A DNA stretch of 64,000 nt, taken from Kribbella amoyensis (GTDB lineage: Bacteria > Actinomycetota > Actinomycetes > Propionibacteriales > Kribbellaceae). The stretch's first letter is position 1; each line of letters starts with the position of its first letter. The translations under genes and the position numbers were made by a program. The DNA lies in assembly GCF_007828865.1 (NCBI RefSeq), contig NZ_VIVK01000001.1, positions 3,596,001 through 3,660,000 of the forward strand, in the 5' to 3' direction. Positions 8,620 to 16,370 of this stretch are shown one piece after another. The notes below the pieces were generated by a model. That model did no database searches, had not been told where the DNA came from, and was given only the letters and a program-made list of their open reading frames with translations.

Positions 8620-8672
8620 GCCCCGGCCGTCCAGCCGTGTCTGCGGCGGCCAGTTGGTGCACAAGGTCGGCC
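8604..8672. repeat. Inverted-repeat module, copy 1
   Basis: Arms GGCCAACTTTGTGCAC (8604-8619) and GTGCACAAGGTCGGCC (8657-8672) enclose 37 bp. Copies 2 and 3 of the module lie at 8972-9040 and 9402-9470. Confidence 0.8.
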
Positions 8673-8769
8673 AACTGCGCGGCGAGGTGGCTGATTTGTG
8701 CTCAAGGTCAGTGAAGCACGGGGTTTGCGTGGCTGGTCGGTGCTCAAGGTCGGCCCGGTCCCCGACTGC

Positions 8770-8926
8770 GTGGCTGACTGGTGCTCAAAGTCGGTGGCGA
8801 GCCAGCTCGATGGCGGGTTGTTTGACGGCTGACGGGTTGCAACCCGCCCTGCGGTGACATAACCCGTCAACGGCGAAACAACCCGCCAGCGGGCGGGCGC
8901 CAACCGTGTACGCCACCCGTCGTGCC
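8770..8926. repeat. 157-bp direct repeat with internal palindromes, copy 1
   Basis: Matches 9055-9211 at a constant 285-bp offset. Inside, GGCGGGTTGTTT (8812-8823) pairs perfectly with AAACAACCCGCC (8876-8887). Between these arms lie the palindrome CGGGTTGCAACCCG and a TGACGGGTT/AACCCGTCA pair. The 76-bp palindromic core looks like a MITE or a highly folded RNA. Confidence 0.82.
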
Positions 8927-8971
8927 CACCACGCCTCCTGCCACCCACCTCCGCCCGGCGGACGAGTCACC

Positions 8972-9040
8972 GGCCGACTTTGTGCACGCATCGGTCGTCC
9001 AGCTGCGTCGTTGACGGCTGGTCAGTGCACGAAGTCGGCC
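8972..9040. repeat. Inverted-repeat module, copy 2
   Basis: Arms GGCCGACTTTGTGCAC (8972-8987) and GTGCACGAAGTCGGCC (9025-9040); like copy 1, the right arm is followed by AACTGCGCGGCGAGGTGGCT. Confidence 0.8.
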
Positions 9041-9054
9041 AACTGCGCGGCGAG

Positions 9055-9211
9055 GTGGCTGGCTGGTGCTCAACGTCGGCGGCGAGCCTGGTCGATGGCG
9101 GGTTGTTTGACGGCTGACGGGTTGCAACCCGCCCTGCGGTGACATAACCCGCCAGCGGCGAGACAAGCCGCCATTGGGCTGGCGGCAACCGCGCTCGCCA
9201 CCCGCCGCCGT
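9055..9211. repeat. 157-bp direct repeat with internal palindromes, copy 2
   Basis: Second copy of 8770-8926. The left terminal arm GGCGGGTTGTTT is intact (9097-9108) but the right arm has decayed to AGACAAGCCGCC (9161-9172). The central CGGGTTGCAACCCG is unchanged. Confidence 0.82.
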
Positions 9212-9401
9212 CACCGTGATCGACGCGCCCCGGCGCAGACCGGTACCCGCCGCACCTTCTCCCGCCTCCGCCTCGCCCGCCGCCGCACCTTCTCCCGCCG
9301 CCGCACCTTTCCCCCCCGTCGCACCTCTCCCGCCGTCGCGCCTCCTCCCACGTCCGCGCACATCTCACCTCCGCGCCTTCACCCACCGCGGGCGTGTCGG
9401 C

Positions 9402-9470
9402 GGCCGACTTTGTGTACGCACCGGTCGTCCGGCTGCTTCGGCGGTGGCCAGTTGGAGCTCAAGGTCGCCC
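9402..9470. repeat. Inverted-repeat module, copy 3
   Basis: Diverged arms GGCCGACTTTGTGTAC (9402-9417) and GAGCTCAAGGTCGCCC (9455-9470), with the same spacing as copies 1 and 2. Confidence 0.7.
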
Positions 9471-9484
9471 AGCTGCGCGGTGAG

Positions 9485-9632
9485 GTGGCTGGTTGGTGCA
9501 CAAGGTCGGCCACCAGCGCAGGTGCGTGGCTGGTTGGTGCTCAAGGTCGGCCAGCTACGCGCGAGGTGGCTGGTTGGTGCACAAAGTTGGCCAACAGCGC
9601 AGGTGCGTGGCTGGTTGGTGCTCAAGGTCGGC
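9485..9632 (+). repeat. About 41-bp tandem repeat array
   Basis: Four units starting with GTGGCTGGTTGGTGC at 9485, 9526, 9566 and 9607, alternating between a CACAA and a CTCAA form, so the higher-order period is 81 bp. Isolated diverged units also lie at 8687, 8729, 8770 and 9055. The core is the reverse complement of that in the array at 8449. Confidence 0.85.
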
Positions 9633-9810
9633 GCGGCGGCCAGGCTCAGTGGAGGGTTGTTGGGGGCTGGTGTGGTGTGGCGGGCTCTGGGCGAGCTCGC
9701 CGAGAGAGCATGCGGGTGAGGGGTGGGGTTTTCGTGGTGGTCGAAGGGGTGGGGTCAGGTGAATGAGGCGCTTAGCGTGCGGGTGGTGGGCTTCGGGGTG
9801 AGGGGTTGAC

Positions 9811-9826
9811 TAGATATCGATTTCCC
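9811..9826. promoter_or_regulatory. Upstream LacI operator candidate
   Basis: On the minus strand this reads GGGAAATCGATATCTA and shares its first 11 bases with the operator at 9878-9893, in opposite orientation. The two centres are 67 bp apart, a geometry that would allow a looped repressor complex. Confidence 0.6.
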
Positions 9827-9845
9827 TTGCGTCGGGGGTGAGGGG

Positions 9846-9875
9846 TTGACGCTTCGGTGAGCTCAGGTCTAGCGT
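9846..9875 (+). promoter_or_regulatory. Promoter of sugar ABC transporter operon
   Basis: TTGACG (9846-9851) and TAGCGT (9870-9875) are separated by 18 bp and followed at once by the operator at 9878-9893. The sequence GGGGTGAGGGGTTGAC containing the -35 is duplicated about 40 bp upstream. Confidence 0.6.
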
Positions 9876-9877
9876 CC

Positions 9878-9893
9878 GGGAAATCGATTACTC
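9878..9893. promoter_or_regulatory. LacI operator at transporter operon start
   Basis: GGGAAATCGATTACTC has the central CG and partial dyad of LacI-family operators. It matches the site in front of the lacI-type gene (14831-14846, minus strand) at 13 of 16 positions. It covers the expected transcription start of the ABC operon. Confidence 0.72.
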
Positions 9894-9912
9894 ACCCGCT
9901 CGCGGAGGTGTC

Positions 9913-11469
9913 ATGGCCGAGGTCGCCGCGTTGGTCCGGATGACCCGGATCGGCAAGCGGTACGGCGGGGTGCAGGCGTGCCGGGAGGTCGACTTCGCGC
10001 TTGGCGCGGGCGAGGTGCACGCGTTGCTGGGCGAGAACGGCGCCGGCAAGAGCACGCTGATGAAGATCCTGTCCGGGGACGTCACCGACTACGACGGCGA
10101 GATCCGGATCAACGACCAGCCGGTCGGCTTCGGTGGTCCGACCGATGCGCAGGCGGCCGGGATCGCGATGATCCACCAGGAGCTCGACCTGGTACCCGGG
10201 TTGTCCGTCGCCGACAACATCTTCCTCGGCCGCGAACTGCGGACCCCGTGGCGTACCGTCGACCGCCGCCGGATGGATCGCGAGGCGCGCGCCCTGCTCG
10301 AGCGCAGTGGTGTCGACCTGGATCCGCGCCGCCCGGTCGGCGAGCTCCGGGTCGGGGAGCAGCAGCTCGTCACCATCGCGAAGGCGATCTCGCTCGACGC
10401 CCGGGTGCTGATCATGGACGAACCCACCTCGGCGCTCACCACGTCCGAGGTCGAGCGGCTGTTCGTGGTGATCCGCGAACTCCGCCGGGCCGGGGTAGGC
10501 ATCGTCTACATCAGTCACCGGATGGAGGAGATCGCCCAGGTCGCGGACCGGGCGACGGTGCTCCGCAACGGCCAGATCGTCAGCAGCTTCGACCCGCGCA
10601 AGCTCAGTACCGCCGAGGTGGTCGAGGCGATGGTCGGGCGGCCCGTGCAGACGATGTTCACCACACCCGACTCCGCGACCGGGGACGAGCTGCTCCGGGT
10701 GGAGGACCTGGTCGTCCGCCCGCGGCGTCCCCGGCCTGGCCGCCGCGATCCCGAAGGCATCTCGTTGACCGTGCGAGCGGGCGAGATCGTCGGCTTGGCC
10801 GGGTTGCTCGGCGCCGGCCGGACCGAACTGCTCGAGACCCTGTACGGCGTGGCGCCCGCGGGGGCCCGGTCCGGTCGGATCGTCTTGCAGGGCCAGGAGA
10901 TTCGTCCGCGCACCCCGCGGCAGGCGCTGGCTCGCGGGATCGGGTTCGTGCCCGAGGACCGGCGGACGTCCGGGTTGGTGTTGTTCCACTCGATCCTCGC
11001 GAACACGGTGGTGTCCAGCCTCCCGGCGTACGGGCGGCTCGGGGTGATCGCGCGGCGGATGGAGCGGTCGGCGTCGGTCCGGATGGCGGATCGGCTCCGG
11101 CTGAAGTTCGGCCGGTTGCAGGACGAGGTCGGCACGTTGTCTGGCGGGAACCAGCAGAAGGTCGTGTTCGGCCGGATGCTGCTGACCGAGCCGAAGCTGC
11201 TGTTGCTCGACGAGCCGACCCGGGGTGTCGACATCGGGGCGAAGGCGGAGATCTACCGGCTGCTCGGCGAGCTGGCCGGCCAAGGCATCGGGGTCCTGCT
11301 CGCCTCGTCCGAACTGCCCGAGCTGATCGGGGTGTGCGACCGCGTCGTCGTACTCCGCGACGGGCGGGACGTGGCGTCGTTCAGTACCGCCGATTCGGGC
11401 GAGGGCGACCTGCTCGCCGCCGCGATGGGAGAGAGCGCTGTGTTCGAAGAAGCCGGAGGCCCGCAGTGA
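9913..11469 (+). CDS. Sugar ABC transporter ATP-binding protein (CUT2, RbsA-type)
   Basis: A 518-residue double ATPase that powers ribose-type sugar import at the inner face of the membrane. The first domain has Walker A 'GENGAGKST' (residues 40-48), a degenerate signature 'LRVGEQQLV' and Walker B 'VLIMDEPTSALT'. The second has a degenerate Walker A 'GLLGAGRTELLE', an intact signature 'LSGGNQQKVV' and 'LLLLDEPTRGVDIG'. This asymmetry is normal for CUT2 ATPases. ATG 9913 follows GGAGGTGTC. The stop overlaps the permease GTG. The operon lacks sugar kinase or isomerase genes, so the sugar cannot be named from context. Confidence 0.95.
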   Translation: MAEVAALVRMTRIGKRYGGVQACREVDFALGAGEVHALLGENGAGKSTLMKILSGDVTDYDGEIRINDQPVGFGGPTDAQAAGIAMIHQELDLVPGLSVADNIFLGRELRTPWRTVDRRRMDREARALLERSGVDLDPRRPVGELRVGEQQLVTIAKAISLDARVLIMDEPTSALTTSEVERLFVVIRELRRAGVGIVYISHRMEEIAQVADRATVLRNGQIVSSFDPRKLSTAEVVEAMVGRPVQTMFTTPDSATGDELLRVEDLVVRPRRPRPGRRDPEGISLTVRAGEIVGLAGLLGAGRTELLETLYGVAPAGARSGRIVLQGQEIRPRTPRQALARGIGFVPEDRRTSGLVLFHSILANTVVSSLPAYGRLGVIARRMERSASVRMADRLRLKFGRLQDEVGTLSGGNQQKVVFGRMLLTEPKLLLLDEPTRGVDIGAKAEIYRLLGELAGQGIGVLLASSELPELIGVCDRVVVLRDGRDVASFSTADSGEGDLLAAAMGESAVFEEAGGPQ

Positions 11470-12500
11470 CCGACGTAAAAGGCCAGGCCACCGCCACCGC
11501 GACGCCGGTCGAGAAGGCGTCCGGCGGGGTGGTCGCGACGCTGTTCCGGTTCCAGAGTGTGTTCGGGCTGCTCGCGGTGTTCGTCGCGGCGATCATCTTC
11601 TCGCCCCGGCGCAACGGCGAGATCCTCTTCCTGTCCGCGGACAACCTGGCCAACGTGGTCCGCGCCGTGTCCGAGATCGGCATCATCGCGGTCGGGATGA
11701 CGTTCGTGATCCTGATCGGCGGGATCGACCTGTCCGTCGGCGCGGTGCTCGGGCTGGCCGCGGTCGGTTCGGCGGTGCTGATGGTGGAGAGCGACTGGGG
11801 CTTCCTGCCGTCGGTCGTCCTCGTCCTCGCGATCGGTCTCGTCTTCGGCGCGTTGCAGGGGATGGCGACCGCGATGATCGGGATCCAGTCCTTCATCGTC
11901 ACGCTGGCCGGATTACAGATAGCCAGAGGTCTGGCCCGGATCTGGTCCGACGGGCAGGGCGTCGCGATCGCGTACGGCGACGGGCCGAACGAGGCACCGG
12001 AGTCGTTCGCGATCCTCGGTGAGCGGACATTCGGCGGCCTGGTCCCGATCCCGGTACTGATCTTCGCGGTGGTGGCGATCGCGGCCGTGGTGTTCCTGCG
12101 GATCAGCGCGTTCTCCCGGCACCTGTACGCGGTCGGCGGCAACGAGAAGGCGGCGCGGCTGTCCGGGGTGCCGGTGATCCGGGTCAAGATCGCCGTGTTC
12201 GCGATCTGCGGGCTGCTCGCCTCGCTGGCCGGCATCGTGCACGCGGTCCAGCTGAACCAGGGCAGCCCGAACGACGGCATCGGGTACGAGCTGGACGCGA
12301 TCGCGGCCGTCGTGATCGGCGGCACCAGCCTGGCCGGCGGCCGCGGGTCCGTCGCCGGGACGATCGCGGGCGCGCTGCTGCTCGGCGTCCTCAACAACAT
12401 CCTTGCCCTGAACAACATCGACTCCAACATCCAGCTCCTGATCAAGGGTCTGGTGATCGTTGCCGCGGCCGCGCTGCAACGGCTCCGGCCCGCCTCGTGA
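11466..12500 (+). CDS. Sugar ABC transporter permease (CUT2, RbsC-type)
   Basis: A 344-residue membrane subunit with about 8-10 hydrophobic helices. The family signature 'GGIDLSVGAVLGLAAVGSA' (about residues 80-98) is present, as is the cytoplasmic coupling region 'GGNEKAARLSGVPVIRVK' (about residues 225-242). 'VIGGTSLAGGRGSVAGT' near the C-terminus is also diagnostic. GTG 11466 overlaps the ATPase stop as GTGA, giving translational coupling. It presumably forms a homodimeric channel with the ATPase and the lipoprotein encoded downstream. Confidence 0.95.
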   Translation: MTDVKGQATATATPVEKASGGVVATLFRFQSVFGLLAVFVAAIIFSPRRNGEILFLSADNLANVVRAVSEIGIIAVGMTFVILIGGIDLSVGAVLGLAAVGSAVLMVESDWGFLPSVVLVLAIGLVFGALQGMATAMIGIQSFIVTLAGLQIARGLARIWSDGQGVAIAYGDGPNEAPESFAILGERTFGGLVPIPVLIFAVVAIAAVVFLRISAFSRHLYAVGGNEKAARLSGVPVIRVKIAVFAICGLLASLAGIVHAVQLNQGSPNDGIGYELDAIAAVVIGGTSLAGGRGSVAGTIAGALLLGVLNNILALNNIDSNIQLLIKGLVIVAAAALQRLRPAS

Positions 12501-12516
12501 GGAAGGTTCATCCCTG

Positions 12517-13524
12517 ATGAAGATCCACAAGTTGTCACTGGCCGTCGCGGCCGTGACCGCCCTGGTGCTGGCCGGCTGCGGAACCACCAGCGAACGTACC
12601 GCCGACGGTCCGCAGGCGCAGAGCTCCAAGGAGTGCAAGGGGGCCGACGGCAAGTACGTGATCGGGATGAGCCAGGCCAACGTGGCCGAGCCGTACCGGC
12701 AGCGGATGGACGACGACATCAAGACGGCCGCCGAGGAGGTGCCGCAGTTCGAGGTGAAGTTCGCCGACGCCGCGCAGGACAACGCCAAGCAGGTCGCGGA
12801 CGTGGAGAACTACATCACCCAGCAGATCGACCTGCTGATCATCAGCCCGAACGAGGCCAAGCCGCTGACCGCGGTGGTGAAGAAGGCCTACGACAAGGGC
12901 ATCCCGGTGATCGTGCTGGACCGCAAGGTCGAGGGCGACGCGTACACCGGCTTCATCGGTGGCGACAACGTGCAGATCGGCACCGAGGCCGGCAAGTACG
13001 TCGCCGAGAAGGTGCTGCCGGACGGCGGCACCGTGGTCGAGCTCAAGGGCCTGGCCGGCGCCACCCCGCAGGCCGAGCGGAACCAGGGCTTCGCCGCCGG
13101 GATCAAGGCGAACCCGAAGATCAAGATCGTCGCGACCGCGAGCGGTGACTGGCTGCGGGAGAAGGGCCAGGCGCAGATGGACGCGCTGCTCAAGGCGAAC
13201 CCGAAGATCGACGTGGTCTACGCCCACAACGACCCGATGGCCGAGGGCGCGTACCTGGCCGCGAAGGCGGTCGGCCGGGAGAAGGAGATGAAGTTCATCG
13301 GGATCGACGCGCTGCCGATCCCGTCCGGCGGGATCAAGGCGGTGGAGCAGGGCCGGCTGACGGCCACCTTCACGTACCCGACCAACGGCAAGGAAGCGAT
13401 CGCCGCGGCGAAGAAGATCCTGGTGGACTGCGGCACCATCGACAAGACCCAGACCCTGCCGACCCGGCTGATCGACAAGGCCAACGCGGCCCAGATCTAC
13501 GCCGACGAGAACCCGACCGGCTGA
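12517..13524 (+). CDS. Sugar ABC transporter substrate-binding lipoprotein
   Basis: A 335-residue periplasmic-binding-type protein of the ribose/galactose group. The lipoprotein signal 'LAVAAVTALVLAGCGTTS' has a lipobox LAGC (Cys23). Two Rossmann-like lobes follow, with 'LIISPNEAKPLTAVV' and 'VIVLDRKVEGDAYTGFIGGDN' in the first and 'VVYAHNDPMAEGAYLAAK' and 'FIGIDALPIPSGGIKAVEQG' in the second. ATG 12517 is chosen because AGGAAGG lies 10 bases upstream; an earlier GTG at 12497 would overlap the permease. This is the last gene of the operon and is followed by strong hairpin repeats. Confidence 0.94.
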   Translation: MKIHKLSLAVAAVTALVLAGCGTTSERTADGPQAQSSKECKGADGKYVIGMSQANVAEPYRQRMDDDIKTAAEEVPQFEVKFADAAQDNAKQVADVENYITQQIDLLIISPNEAKPLTAVVKKAYDKGIPVIVLDRKVEGDAYTGFIGGDNVQIGTEAGKYVAEKVLPDGGTVVELKGLAGATPQAERNQGFAAGIKANPKIKIVATASGDWLREKGQAQMDALLKANPKIDVVYAHNDPMAEGAYLAAKAVGREKEMKFIGIDALPIPSGGIKAVEQGRLTATFTYPTNGKEAIAAAKKILVDCGTIDKTQTLPTRLIDKANAAQIYADENPTG

Positions 13525-13549
13525 CGTCTCCGCCCGGCTCGCCGCATCC

Positions 13550-13782
13550 GGTGGGTCAACCCAGCAAGGAGGGGGTTGGCCCACCGGAATTCGGTGGGCC
13601 AACCCCAAATCTGGTGGGTTGACCCAGCAAGGAGAGGGCTGGCCCATCGGAATTCGGTGGGCCAACCGTAGATCTGGTGGGTTGACCCAGCAAGGAGGGG
13701 GTTGGCCCACCGGAACTTGGTGGGCCAACCGTAGATCCGGTGGGCCAACCCCAGATCTGGTGGGTTGACCCAGCAAGGGAGG
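13550..13782. repeat. 63-bp tandem repeats carrying hairpins
   Basis: Units starting GGTGGGT(T/C)(G/A)ACCCAGCAAGGAG begin at 13550, 13613 and 13676, exactly 63 bp apart, with a further half-unit at 13739 and a truncated one at 13759. Each full unit holds a hairpin of the form GGTTGGCCCACCG / CGGTGGGCCAACC: perfect in unit 1, with mismatches in units 2 and 3. The array fills the gap between the convergent transporter and lacI-type genes. Confidence 0.9.
13572..13606. terminator. Perfect 15-bp hairpin, probable bidirectional terminator
   Basis: GGGGTTGGCCCACCG (13572-13586) and CGGTGGGCCAACCCC (13592-13606) are perfect complements around a GAATT loop, 48 bp after the binding-protein stop. Two weaker versions follow at 63-bp steps, which would also stop leftward reading from the lacI-type gene. 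Confidence 0.75.
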
Positions 13783-13802
13783 TCTCGGCCGGGTTCAGCG
13801 AG

Positions 13803-14795
13803 TCAGCCGCGGTGGGAGCTGCCGCGTTCGATCAGGCGGGCGCCGAGGGTGGTGGTGGTCGGGGGCCGGGTACTGTCGGTGATCCTTGCCAGCAGCAACC
13901 TTGCGGCCACGGTGCCGATCTCGTACGCCGGTTGCGCGACCACCGACAACGGCGGGTCGATCAGCGCGGCCCACGGTGCGTCGTCGAAGGAGACCAGGCC
14001 CACCTCACGGCCCAGGCGTACCCCGTGCTCCTGCAGGGCTTGCAGGACGCCGACCGCCATCGCGCTGTTCGCGACGAGCAACGCGTCCGGCGGTTCCGCC
14101 TGCTCCAGCAGTTCGCGGGCCGCCTTGTGTGCACCGGCGGCCTTGTACTCCGTCCGGCGGACCAGCTTGGCCGTACTCCTGCGCTTCGCGGCCCGCAACG
14201 CGTCGCGGTACCCGGCGAGGCGGTCGTCCGCCGTCCGTACCCCGGCCGGGCCGGTCACGCAGCCGACGCGTTCGTAGCCTTGGGCAATCAAGTGCTCGGT
14301 CGCCTGCCGGGCCGCGGCCCGGGTGTCGACGAGGACCACGTCACTCTCATGCGGCAACGGCCGGTCGACCGCGACGAACGCCGTCCCACGGGCCGCCAGC
14401 TTCTCCACCGACGACGTCGACCCGGTGGGGGACAGGATCACGCCCGCGACCCGCTCTTGGATCGCCACGTCGACGTACCGGCTCTCCTTGTCGGCGCTCT
14501 CGTCGGAGTTGCAGAGGACGACCGAGTACCCGACCTCGTGCGCGACGTCCTCGACCCCGCGGGCGACCGCGGTCCAGAACGGGTTCTCCACGTCGGAGAT
14601 GATCAGCGCGACGACCGCGGCCTCCTGGCGGCGCAGGTTGCGGGCCGGGCCGTTCGGCCGGTAGCCGAGCTCGCCGGCGGCCTTGCGGACCCGGGCGGCC
14701 AGCTCGGGATCGACCGTGGCCTTGCCGTTCAGCGCCCGCGAGACGGTCGCCGTCGAGACCCCGGCGAGCGCCGCGACATCGCTGATGGTGGCCAC
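13803..14795 (-). CDS. LacI-family transcriptional regulator
   Basis: A 330-residue repressor. The DNA-binding headpiece 'MATISDVAALAGVSTATVSR' and hinge 'LNGKATVDPELAARV' lie in the first 60 residues. A periplasmic-binding-protein-like effector domain fills the rest, with 'LIISDVENPFWTAVARGVED' and 'LVSFDDAPWAALIDPPLSVV'. It is convergent to the sugar ABC operon and separated from it by hairpin repeats. A 16-bp site in its own upstream region nearly matches the site at the transporter promoter, so it probably represses both. The inducer is presumably the transported sugar. Confidence 0.94.
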   Translation of the reverse strand: MATISDVAALAGVSTATVSRALNGKATVDPELAARVRKAAGELGYRPNGPARNLRRQEAAVVALIISDVENPFWTAVARGVEDVAHEVGYSVVLCNSDESADKESRYVDVAIQERVAGVILSPTGSTSSVEKLAARGTAFVAVDRPLPHESDVVLVDTRAAARQATEHLIAQGYERVGCVTGPAGVRTADDRLAGYRDALRAAKRRSTAKLVRRTEYKAAGAHKAARELLEQAEPPDALLVANSAMAVGVLQALQEHGVRLGREVGLVSFDDAPWAALIDPPLSVVAQPAYEIGTVAARLLLARITDSTRPPTTTTLGARLIERGSSHRG

Positions 14796-14830
14796 TGGTC
14801 TCCCTCCTCCGCGGTCCGACTCTAGCGGCC

Positions 14831-14846
14831 GAGTAAAGGATTACCC
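14831..14846. promoter_or_regulatory. LacI operator upstream of lacI-type gene
   Basis: Minus strand GGGTAATCCTTTACTC matches the transporter operator GGGAAATCGATTACTC at 13 of 16 positions. It lies 36-51 bp upstream of the regulator ATG, fitting autoregulation. Confidence 0.65.
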
Positions 14847-14914
14847 AGCAGGGCGTCGCGAACGCAACGTACGGAATCTCCTGCTGGTTGGGCGGCCATG
14901 AGAAGATCGCGGGC

Positions 14915-16345
14915 GTGACTGCCTTGCCGAGCGTTTCCTACTCCATCACCGTTCGCCTCGAGGTGCCCGCGGGCGGCTCGACGGTGAGCAAGCTGACGAC
15001 CGCGGTCGAGGCGGCCGGCGGTCTGGTCACCGCCCTCGACGTGACCGCCTCCGGTCACGAGCGGCTGCGGATCGACGTGACCTGCGCCGCCGCGGACACC
15101 GAGCACGCCGGCCGCCTGGTCGAGGCGATGCGCGCGGTGCCCGGCGTCGAGATCGCCCGGGTCTCGGACCGGACCTTCCTGATGCACCTCGGCGGCAAGA
15201 TCTCGATGGAGGCCAAGCACCCGATCCGTAACCGGGACGACCTCTCGATGATCTACACGCCGGGCGTCGCGCGGGTCTGCCTGGCGATCGCGGCGAACCC
15301 GGACGACGCCCGCCGGCTGACCATCAAGCGGAACAGCGTCGCCGTGGTCACCGACGGCTCCGCGGTGCTCGGCCTGGGCAACATCGGCCCCAAGGCGGCG
15401 CTACCGGTGATGGAGGGCAAGGCGGCGCTGTTCAAGCGGTTCGCCGGGATCGACGCCTGGCCGCTGTGCCTGGACACCCAGGACCCGGACGAGATCGTCG
15501 GCATCGTCAAGGCGATCGCGCCGGGCTTCGCCGGGATCAACCTGGAGGACATCTCCGCGCCGCGCTGCTTCGAGATCGAGGCCAAGCTGCGCGAGGAACT
15601 GGACATCCCGGTCTTCCACGACGACCAGCACGGTACGGCGGTCGTCGTGCTCGCCGCCCTGTACAACGCGTTGCGCGTGGTCGGTAAGGACATCAGCGCT
15701 GTCCGGGTGGTGATGTCGGGCGCGGGCGCGGCCGGGACGGCGATCCTCAAGCTGCTGATCGCGGCCGGGGTCAAGGACTCCATCGTCGCGGACATCGCCG
15801 GCGTCATCCACGTCGGCCGGGACGGGCTGTCGCCGGAGCTGCGCTGGATCGCGGAGAACACCAACGCGGCCAAGTACAGCGGCGACCTGAAGGGCGCGCT
15901 GGCCGGCGCGGACGTGTTCATCGGGGTCTCGGCGCCGAACATCCTGAACGGCGACGACATCGCCACCATGAACGACGGCGCGATCGTGTTCGCGCTGGCG
16001 AACCCGGATCCCGAGGTGGACCCGGCGTCGGCCGGTGAGCACGCGGCCGTCGTCGCGACCGGGCGCAGCGACTTCCCGAACCAGATCAACAACGTGCTGG
16101 TCTTCCCGGGCGTCTTCCGCGGTCTGCTCGACGCGCAGTCGTCGAAGGTGTCGATCGAGATGGAGCTCGCGGCCGCGCAGGCGCTGGCCGGCGTGGTCAC
16201 CGACGACGAGCTGAACGCCGACTACATCGTGCCGAGCGTGTTCCACCCCGAGGTGCACACGATGGTCGCGCACGCGGTCCGGGACGCGGCCGGCGGTACC
16301 TCCCACACCGGTGAGCACTACCCGGACGACTCGCCGCACCTCTGA
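14915..16345 (+). CDS. NAD(P)-dependent malic enzyme with N-terminal ACT domain
   Basis: A 476-residue oxidative decarboxylase converting malate to pyruvate and CO2. An ACT-like regulatory domain occupies about residues 1-85, a fusion common in actinobacterial malic enzymes. The malic N-domain follows with the catalytic Tyr in 'MIYTPGVARVC' and the Lys in 'VMEGKAALFK'. Metal ligands are in 'INLEDISAPRCFEIE' and 'FHDDQHGTA'. The NAD-binding domain starts at 'MSGAGAAGTAILKLL'. GTG 14915 is preferred over TTG 14888 because it gives the expected ACT start. The gene is divergent from the lacI-type gene and may be sensitive to an amino-acid effector through the ACT domain. Confidence 0.94.
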   Translation: MTALPSVSYSITVRLEVPAGGSTVSKLTTAVEAAGGLVTALDVTASGHERLRIDVTCAAADTEHAGRLVEAMRAVPGVEIARVSDRTFLMHLGGKISMEAKHPIRNRDDLSMIYTPGVARVCLAIAANPDDARRLTIKRNSVAVVTDGSAVLGLGNIGPKAALPVMEGKAALFKRFAGIDAWPLCLDTQDPDEIVGIVKAIAPGFAGINLEDISAPRCFEIEAKLREELDIPVFHDDQHGTAVVVLAALYNALRVVGKDISAVRVVMSGAGAAGTAILKLLIAAGVKDSIVADIAGVIHVGRDGLSPELRWIAENTNAAKYSGDLKGALAGADVFIGVSAPNILNGDDIATMNDGAIVFALANPDPEVDPASAGEHAAVVATGRSDFPNQINNVLVFPGVFRGLLDAQSSKVSIEMELAAAQALAGVVTDDELNADYIVPSVFHPEVHTMVAHAVRDAAGGTSHTGEHYPDDSPHL

Positions 16346-16370
16346 TCCGGCGGTCTGCGAGGCTGGAGGA

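Larger units (their letters stand above)
8327..9776. repeat. Non-coding repeat island
   Basis: About 1.45 kb without a credible gene. It is built from diverged copies of a core related to GTGCACAAAGTCGG, in minus orientation on the left and plus orientation on the right, mixed with larger direct duplications and palindromes. Reading frames inside it only translate the repeats into low-complexity Arg/Ser/Pro text and have no recognisable domain. The segments 8327-8448 and 9641-9776 are plain GC-rich sequence with nothing I could recognise. Confidence 0.8.

Noticed and set aside
8439..8948. Minus-strand 169-codon frame with repeated 'RGRGVHKVG' text
   Set aside because: It simply translates the 42-bp repeats; there is no domain, and substitutions do not look protein-constrained.
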